64,000 bases of DNA, taken from MGBC131033 sp910585655 (GTDB taxonomy: Bacteria; Bacillota; Clostridia; Lachnospirales; Lachnospiraceae). The position numbers and the translations under genes are program-made. The stretch lies in contig CATBCG010000004.1 of the NCBI GenBank assembly GCA_949502025.1, positions 1-64,000 of the forward strand. The letters are read 5' to 3'. Positions 58,542 through 64,000 of the stretch are shown here, piece after piece (the stretch's first letter is position 1; every line of letters starts with the position of its first letter). The notes below the pieces were generated by a model. That model saw nothing but the letters and a program-made list of their open reading frames with translations, searched no databases and was not told where the DNA came from.

Positions 58542-60380
58542 CTATCCTTCCTCTCCCAGAACTGCCTGAAACTTCTCACTTTGGTAATGGTATAATTCTG
58601 CATATCGCTTATTATTTGCCAAAAGTTCCTTCTGTGTCCCATCTTCCAAAATAGTACCATTCTCCAACACTAAAATCCGGTCAGCTAAAACCACATTAGA
58701 CAGGCGATGGGAAGTAAAAATAGTCATCTTATCCTTTGATTCCTTTTTCAAATTTTCAAAAATATCATGTTCTGCTTTTGGATCCAGATTCGAGGAAGGT
58801 TCGTCTAAAATCAAGACCGTATGACGGCGATACAAGCATCTGGCCAGAGCAAGTTTCTGATGCTGCCCTCCAGAAAGTTCTATTCCTTCTTGGTCAAAAA
58901 TCCTCATCAGATTCGTGTCTAAACCTTTTGAAGCCTTTTCTAAAATATCCTGGCAGCATGCTTTTTCCAATGCCTCTTGTTCTCCCTGTGTCTCTTTCTC
59001 TAAATCGCTCACTCTTATATTTTCAGAAAGTGTCATACAATAATTCCCCATCTCCTGAAAATACACGCTGAAGTTTTTCCGTAGACTTTTTATTGTATAT
59101 TCCCTGATATCTACTCCATTGATTCGGATTATTCCCTCATCTGGTTCATACATCCGCAGTAAAAGCTTCACCAAAGTCGATTTCCCAGAACCATTGACAC
59201 CAATAAAAACAGTCCTTTTCTCCTTTTCTAACAAAAAACTCACGTCCTCAAGAACTCTTCTTCCTTTTGTTCCTGGATAGGAAAAACTAACATGCTCAAA
59301 AGAAATCGTATCCACCTGCTTTAATTCCTGTATCCCCTCTTTATGCAGTTTTCCATGAAATCCTAATACTTGCTTCAGATTTACAATCCTTAGACGATTA
59401 TCATAGATATTAGTAAAAGAATAAGACATAACAAAAAAAGCTGACAATAACTGCCCTGTCATTCCGGTATATAAAGGATAATCTCCAACAGAGGCTTTTC
59501 CACCAAACACTCGAAATCCAATATCCAAACTTATCCAAGCCAACACCAGTTCAGGAAGGCAAGACAGCAGGACAGCCACTATTGTTTTTCCGCGAACCAC
59601 CGCCCTGCGTCTTTGAAACACTTCTTCCCATAAGTTCTGATATTTCTCCTTTAGCAATTCCCCCATACCAAACAGACGAACATCCTGCGCATATCTTTTT
59701 TCCATACTAATTCCCCGAAAATAAGCTTTTCTTCTCTCCATATTCAACTGTTCCATACTAAGCTGATAAAGAGACTTTGTATACTTTGTAGAGGTGATTC
59801 CGTAAGGAACTGCAGCAAATAGTAGCGGCAAAGCATAAAAGGGATGCTCCTGCCAAAGAATGAAAAATGCCATTAAAAAAGTCAGAGAAGCACCTAAAAA
59901 AGAAATTGCATTCCACAATGCCTGTGTGATAGCAAAGGCATCCCTGCCAGCAGCTTGTAGCTTATCATAATATTCTGTATCATCAAAATACTCCAAGTCT
60001 ACCTTTGTGGCACAATCTATCAATCGAAGAGAAAGCTCCTCCTGCAACAACTCTTCGTGCATCGCTTGGATATATTGCGCTGCTTTTTGCAAAGAATTTT
60101 GTAGCAGACGCACAGCACTAACAGCACCAACCAATACAACAAACAAACCTGAAGGCGCAGAAGTTGTTCCTGAACCTGCCAACAAATCTAACAGATATTT
60201 TCCTAAAAAAGAACCTATGATTCCTAAAAGCGACGGGCAAATCTCACATAGGATACGAAGCAGGGTATAAATATGAGATGCACGCCAAGACAACCCGATA
60301 CAGTAAAATAATATCCTGATATACTCTATCAGACCATCTCTCTTTTTTTTCTCTGTTTCCTTATTTTTGTTCTCCTCCAT
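58542..60380 (-). CDS. ABC exporter, fused permease-ATPase without C39 peptidase
   Basis: 612 residues. The N-terminal half has about six membrane helices (LLGIIGSFLGKYLLDLLAG, GLFVVLVGAVSAVRLLQN, ISFLGASLTFLMAFFILW, PLLFAAVPYGITS). The ATPase is in the C-terminal ~240 residues: Walker A GVNGSGKSTLVKLL, signature ELSGGQHQKLALAR, Walker B VLILDEPSSNLD, switch His TIFTSHRL. The Cys-protease domain of SunT/LagD-type exporters is missing, so leader removal would need another enzyme, and a subtilase gene follows directly. It lies 30 nt after the MacB-type ATPase gene. Confidence 0.9.
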   Translation of the reverse strand: MEENKNKETEKKKRDGLIEYIRILFYCIGLSWRASHIYTLLRILCEICPSLLGIIGSFLGKYLLDLLAGSGTTSAPSGLFVVLVGAVSAVRLLQNSLQKAAQYIQAMHEELLQEELSLRLIDCATKVDLEYFDDTEYYDKLQAAGRDAFAITQALWNAISFLGASLTFLMAFFILWQEHPFYALPLLFAAVPYGITSTKYTKSLYQLSMEQLNMERRKAYFRGISMEKRYAQDVRLFGMGELLKEKYQNLWEEVFQRRRAVVRGKTIVAVLLSCLPELVLAWISLDIGFRVFGGKASVGDYPLYTGMTGQLLSAFFVMSYSFTNIYDNRLRIVNLKQVLGFHGKLHKEGIQELKQVDTISFEHVSFSYPGTKGRRVLEDVSFLLEKEKRTVFIGVNGSGKSTLVKLLLRMYEPDEGIIRINGVDIREYTIKSLRKNFSVYFQEMGNYCMTLSENIRVSDLEKETQGEQEALEKACCQDILEKASKGLDTNLMRIFDQEGIELSGGQHQKLALARCLYRRHTVLILDEPSSNLDPKAEHDIFENLKKESKDKMTIFTSHRLSNVVLADRILVLENGTILEDGTQKELLANNKRYAELYHYQSEKFQAVLGEEG

Positions 60381-60410
60381 TCAGATACCCTCCTGCCTGA
60401 TCCCTTTGCT

Positions 60411-61079
60411 TTATGCAACCTCCTCTACTAATCGACCATCCTTCATCCGAAATACTCGGTCAGCCAGCTCCGCTGCCTGCATATCATGCGTCACCACTAC
60501 CACACAATACCCTTGCTGATGTGCCAAATCCTGCAAAATCCGAAAAATACGCTCTGTATTCTCTTCGTCCAGATTCCCGGTCGGCTCATCTGCCAAAAGT
60601 ATCTTCGCACCCGTAGAAAGCGCACGGGCTATCGCCACCCGCTGCTGTTCCCCTCCGGAAAGCTGGGATGGATAGCGTTTGTGTTTCTCTTTGGTAATCC
60701 CCATCAATTCCAATAGTTCCCCGGCACGTTTTACCGCATCCTTTTTTGTTCTCCCGTTCAATTCCATTGGGTAACAGACATTTTCCATAACAGTTAGAAG
60801 CGGAAAAAGCTGAAACGACTGAAAAATCATGGAAATCCGTTCTCTGCGATAACGGTCTAAATCCATCCTGCTAAGAAGCTCTCCGTCTACAGACAAATCC
60901 CCGATTGCCGGGCGATCCAGTCCTGCCATTAAGGAAAGCAACGTTGTCTTTCCACTCCCAGAAGGTCCGATTACCGCACATAGCTGACCGCCTTCAAAGC
61001 AACAGGATACTCCCTTTAAGACCTGTTGACCGGTTTTCTGATATTGATATTGTACTTCCTCTAACCTTAATTCTGCCAT
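60411..61079 (-). CDS. MacB/LolD-type ABC ATPase
   Basis: 222 residues, full length. Walker A GPSGSGKTTLLSLMAGL, Q-loop SMIFQSFQLFPLLTVMENV, signature LSGGEQQRVAIARAL, Walker B ILLADEPTGNLD, switch His VVVTHDMQ. It belongs to the group that drives FtsX-fold permeases, and the permease lies 49 nt upstream. Confidence 0.93.
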   Translation of the reverse strand: MAELRLEEVQYQYQKTGQQVLKGVSCCFEGGQLCAVIGPSGSGKTTLLSLMAGLDRPAIGDLSVDGELLSRMDLDRYRRERISMIFQSFQLFPLLTVMENVCYPMELNGRTKKDAVKRAGELLELMGITKEKHKRYPSQLSGGEQQRVAIARALSTGAKILLADEPTGNLDEENTERIFRILQDLAHQQGYCVVVVTHDMQAAELADRVFRMKDGRLVEEVA

Positions 61080-61128
61080 AACACAACCTCCTATTTAAAC
61101 CAATGTAAATTACGATAAACCTGCATTG

Positions 61129-64000
61129 TTACTCTTTCTCCTGCAACAACGCCAGCGGACTTCTCTTTGCGACTGCCAGGCTTCCAAACAAGATCCCGAC
61201 CAAATTTCCCAAAAGATACAAACCTATAGCCACCCAAATGCCTTCATCAAGGTATTTATAACGCAGCCAGCCAAGAAGTAGCCCAAACAACGTTCCCATT
61301 AAACAAACAAGTAACTGTTCCACGCCAAGCTGAAGCCCAACGGAACGAGCCGGGCTTCCTAACACCCGCATGGTAGCCGCTTCTTTCCGCCTCTGTAACA
61401 GCAGCAAAATTTGAAAACCAAGTCCTATTGCCAGAGATACCAGAGCGGCTACCGGGTAAAGAATTCCAAACAAAGAAACCGTCCGTTCCAATGGCTCTAC
61501 TACCTTATGTAGTTCTTCATCCCAGATAAAGAAACGAAGAAAGGAATACCTCTGCTCTTCTGGAGCATGTTCCCCCGAAACAATATCCTTTAGTTCTGCT
61601 TCTTTCTCCAATAATTCCCTGTTCTTTTGAGAATCAAACACAAACTGTGCCACTTGATAATAATAATTCTGTCCCACCAGTTCCTGTAATGCTGTTCCCT
61701 GCATAATAAAGGCGGAACCTGTATTGCCTATCTCCGGATTCGCACCTCCGATTGTTCCCTGATAGGAGCCTACAATCCGATAACCACAGCTCTTTATAGT
61801 CTCATTTGGAAGCGTATCATACAAAATTAAAACGTCTCCTGCCCCAAGTCCAAGCTGCTGCATATATCCTTCTGGTATCAAAACCTCACAGGAGCCCAGA
61901 TCTCCCTTTTCTCTTTCCCTGGTAAAATAGTTTCCATTATACCCATGATAAAACTGTATCTCCAACTGCGAACCTGTTTTTTCTAAAAAAGCATCCCAAT
62001 CATAAATTCCGACCATCGGGATATCTACCATGACGGGCTTTTCCGCCTCCTGCAGCCTTCCTGTTTCATCCGTCAGCCAAAGCTCCTTTGCCCAGGCAGA
62101 TTCCTCCAGATAGCTTTCAGAAACCAAACCTGTTTCTAGTATCTCTGCCACAATCCCCGGCGGAATAAAGCCGCCGCTGTCCCGTCCATTTAAACTAACA
62201 GAGCTTTCTATTTTTCTGATTTCTCCTTCTATCACAGTATTTTGGTAAAGGGTTTCTATTTTCTCCTGATAGGACACTATGGTTTCTCTCATCCAGCCAA
62301 ATAAAAACACCATTCCAATCCCTATTCCTACTAACAAAAGAGATTTTGCTCTTGTTCGTAGGAGATGTCTTTTCAAATAGCGAATTCTGGCGACAAATCT
62401 GCTGTAACCGGAAAGACGACTGTCTGTTGTCTGAAACACAATACTTCTATCCCGTTCTTTGATCTGCTGCTCCTTTTCCTTTTTACTTTCCTTTTCACTG
62501 TCTTGTCTGCTTTCCAGAACAACTCCAACTCCTCTGCTGCTTCCCTTTCTTGCTCCCACAGTTCCCTGTAAAAGCGGCAATATCGGTTTTCTGGCTAAAA
62601 TCAGACTATAAGAAGCGAAAAGAAGAACTGCTAATAATAGAATCACTGCTATTATCAGAAAAAACCAGCCTATCGGCAAAGAAACCTCCGGCTCTCCTGC
62701 CGCTTGCCCCACGATCGGCGATACAACCGCCATCTCTTCTTCTAAAACTTCTTTAGGAGAACTTCCTGCCGAAGCCGCTCCAGTCAGAGAGGCTAATACC
62801 GTTCCGGCATCCCGAAGCATTTTCTGCCAGCCAAGAATGCCTCCCAGTATGACACCAGGAAACAAAACCCAGCCAAAGGAAAGCGACATTCCGAGCGCCG
62901 CCCTGCCTGCCGGAAGCCCTAATGCCCGTGCGATGGCATATTCCTTTTTTCGCTGTGACAAATACAGACTGCACGCTGCTGCTAACAGAACAGCAAGCAC
63001 CATTCCAAATAGGAGCGCTCCGAATAACGTAGATCGTTTTAATTCTCCCGCTGTCTTGGAGAAATTTTCTGCGTTATTTTCTACAAATACCGCCTGATAC
63101 CCTGCCTCCTCTAGTCTTTTTCCATACTCCTCTAAAAAACGTTCCTGATCGTCCGGGCTTTGCAGTACAAAGCTATAGCAATTCTCTCCTCCGCTTTCTA
63201 ACAAATCACTTGCATACCCCTGAAAAATGCAGGAATTCGGCACAAACATCCTTATTCCATATACAGATATATAGGGATAATACAAATCATTGTAGATTCC
63301 AACAATCTCCCATTCAACCTCTTTCCCATTCCCTCCTACCTTCTCTTTCCATTCCTCCCATTCTTCCCATAATGTATAACCTGCCCAGCCATTCATCCCA
63401 TGATCCTCTTCCAGTTTCATAGAAAGGATATCTCCTAACCCAAGCCCCCGAAGCTTGGCAAATTTCTCGTGAATGACACAGACCATTCGCCCCTCTGCAT
63501 CATCTTCTTTTGTCAACATACGCCCTTCCACCATATAATATTTTTTAGAAGCCTCCTGAAATTCGGGCATCCGGCTCATGTTTTCTGTTCCTTCCACTCC
63601 CATCATAGATTGATTGTGATTTAAATACTCCACATAATCAAAAAGCTCTGCAATACCTGGTTTGGAATCGTCTATCTCACCAGATACCTCATAAAAATAA
63701 TAAGTTTCCGATGGAAGAACTCCTCCCGTTGGAAGAACTCCTCCCGTTGGGAGAACTCCTCCCGTTGGGAGGAGGGGGAGTAAAATCAGTCTTGAGCCTG
63801 CGTTTCCCGACGAGGCAGACCATACGCCATTCATCCAATTATCTTCGTAATAATAACCACGAACGAGGTAATCTTTTCCTTCTACCAGATTTTCATATTC
63901 CTCTAAAAACACTTCATCCTGCTTTTTAGGATAATACCCTCTGGTGGTACTTGCCTCTGTTTCTATCCCTGGCAAGCTGCGGACACGGACAAGACTTCCC
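61129..64000 (-). CDS. FtsX/MacB-type permease (5' end outside the window)
   Basis: At least 957 residues; the frame is open to the window edge and the TTG at 63975 has no ribosome site, so the true start is upstream. The C-terminal FtsX domain has three helices (LFGILYPVAALVSLAIGLGFQIL, LGVEQLLVCLMGTLFGLLLGWL, GLYLLGNLVGILFGSLAVA) and the exit RSPLALLQE. A central FtsX unit is at about 320-470 (STLFGALLFGMVLAVLLAAA). Large outside domains lie before each. It contains an in-frame 18-bp tandem repeat (PTGGVL three times). MacB-type units eject peptides or act as sensors for them. Confidence 0.85.
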   Translation of the reverse strand, partial: GSLVRVRSLPGIETEASTTRGYYPKKQDEVFLEEYENLVEGKDYLVRGYYYEDNWMNGVWSASSGNAGSRLILLPLLPTGGVLPTGGVLPTGGVLPSETYYFYEVSGEIDDSKPGIAELFDYVEYLNHNQSMMGVEGTENMSRMPEFQEASKKYYMVEGRMLTKEDDAEGRMVCVIHEKFAKLRGLGLGDILSMKLEEDHGMNGWAGYTLWEEWEEWKEKVGGNGKEVEWEIVGIYNDLYYPYISVYGIRMFVPNSCIFQGYASDLLESGGENCYSFVLQSPDDQERFLEEYGKRLEEAGYQAVFVENNAENFSKTAGELKRSTLFGALLFGMVLAVLLAAACSLYLSQRKKEYAIARALGLPAGRAALGMSLSFGWVLFPGVILGGILGWQKMLRDAGTVLASLTGAASAGSSPKEVLEEEMAVVSPIVGQAAGEPEVSLPIGWFFLIIAVILLLAVLLFASYSLILARKPILPLLQGTVGARKGSSRGVGVVLESRQDSEKESKKEKEQQIKERDRSIVFQTTDSRLSGYSRFVARIRYLKRHLLRTRAKSLLLVGIGIGMVFLFGWMRETIVSYQEKIETLYQNTVIEGEIRKIESSVSLNGRDSGGFIPPGIVAEILETGLVSESYLEESAWAKELWLTDETGRLQEAEKPVMVDIPMVGIYDWDAFLEKTGSQLEIQFYHGYNGNYFTREREKGDLGSCEVLIPEGYMQQLGLGAGDVLILYDTLPNETIKSCGYRIVGSYQGTIGGANPEIGNTGSAFIMQGTALQELVGQNYYYQVAQFVFDSQKNRELLEKEAELKDIVSGEHAPEEQRYSFLRFFIWDEELHKVVEPLERTVSLFGILYPVAALVSLAIGLGFQILLLLQRRKEAATMRVLGSPARSVGLQLGVEQLLVCLMGTLFGLLLGWLRYKYLDEGIWVAIGLYLLGNLVGILFGSLAVAKRSPLALLQEKE
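63713..63766 (-). repeat. 18-bp coding tandem repeat in the permease gene
   Basis: Three adjacent 18-bp units (63713-63730, 63731-63748, 63749-63766). The first two are identical (GGAAGAACTCCTCCCGTT) and the third differs by one base. They encode PTGGVL repeats in an external loop; a change in copy number keeps the frame. Confidence 0.9.

Noticed and set aside
60380..61129. Precursor peptide gene inside the exporter cassette
   Set aside because: The gaps between genes are only 30 and 49 nt and hold nothing but ribosome sites. Any precursor must lie outside the window or be unlinked.
63713..63766. Short tandem repeats as a CRISPR array
   Set aside because: Units are directly adjacent with no spacers and lie in frame inside a coding region. 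No cas genes are present.

Overview
The window reads as chromosomal DNA from a low-to-mid-GC Gram-positive anaerobe of the class Clostridia, most likely Lachnospiraceae. This rests on near-consensus sigma-A promoters with 17-nt spacers, strong AGGAGG-type ribosome sites, a proline T-box upstream of proS, LytTR/GHKL two-component genes, holin-like type I toxins, a GH3 enzyme with swapped domains, and many AAA ATPases of the kinds common in gut Firmicutes. There are no rRNA or tRNA genes, no CRISPR array and no complete prophage.

Layout. 1-2.1 kb: the right end of an IS200/IS605-type element (last TnpB codons plus the omega-RNA region) abuts a secreted Ig/Fn3-like protein gene that has lost its start. 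2.2-12.4 kb: a glycoside-hydrolase-like gene, a GNAT-ribokinase fusion, a flavin-binding oxidase-like gene, an autoregulated HTH/membrane-protein pair, an HTH-aminotransferase fusion with an internal ribosome site, a class I amidotransferase-like hydrolase and an unknown zinc-finger-like gene. 12.4-18.7 kb (minus): SprA-like protein, topB, AAA/nuclease protein, lipoprotein, pcp. 18.9-28.7 kb (plus): AgrC/AgrA-like two-component pair, then a complete oligopeptide (Opp) transporter. 28.7-30.8 kb: a small island flanked by diverged 74-bp direct repeats, holding a truncated toxin-like gene, a possible immunity gene and a full type I toxin-antitoxin module.

30.8-51.9 kb: AAA/DUF4143 ATPase, LysR regulator and ferredoxin-type aldo/keto reductase, IlvD-type dehydratase with DUF3783 and a glycosyltransferase, HD hydrolase, cysK and O-acetylhomoserine sulfhydrylase, a cell-wall amidase, FIST plus soluble chemoreceptor, an ABC-2 exporter, a GH3 beta-glycosidase, and a hemerythrin/response-regulator protein behind a structured leader. 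52-57 kb: proS under T-box control, an ankyrin protein, an AT-rich membrane protein and a NUDIX hydrolase. 57.1-64 kb (minus): a tight operon of a MacB/FtsX-type permease (cut by the window edge), its ATPase, an ABC exporter without peptidase domain and a soluble subtilase. This looks like a peptide maturation and export cassette and is the best candidate for an undescribed system.

Themes: peptide traffic (Opp uptake, pyroglutamyl peptidase, subtilase/exporter), sulfur amino acid synthesis, redox/O2 sensing and small-scale conflict systems. All family names come from reading the translated sequence; no database search was run.
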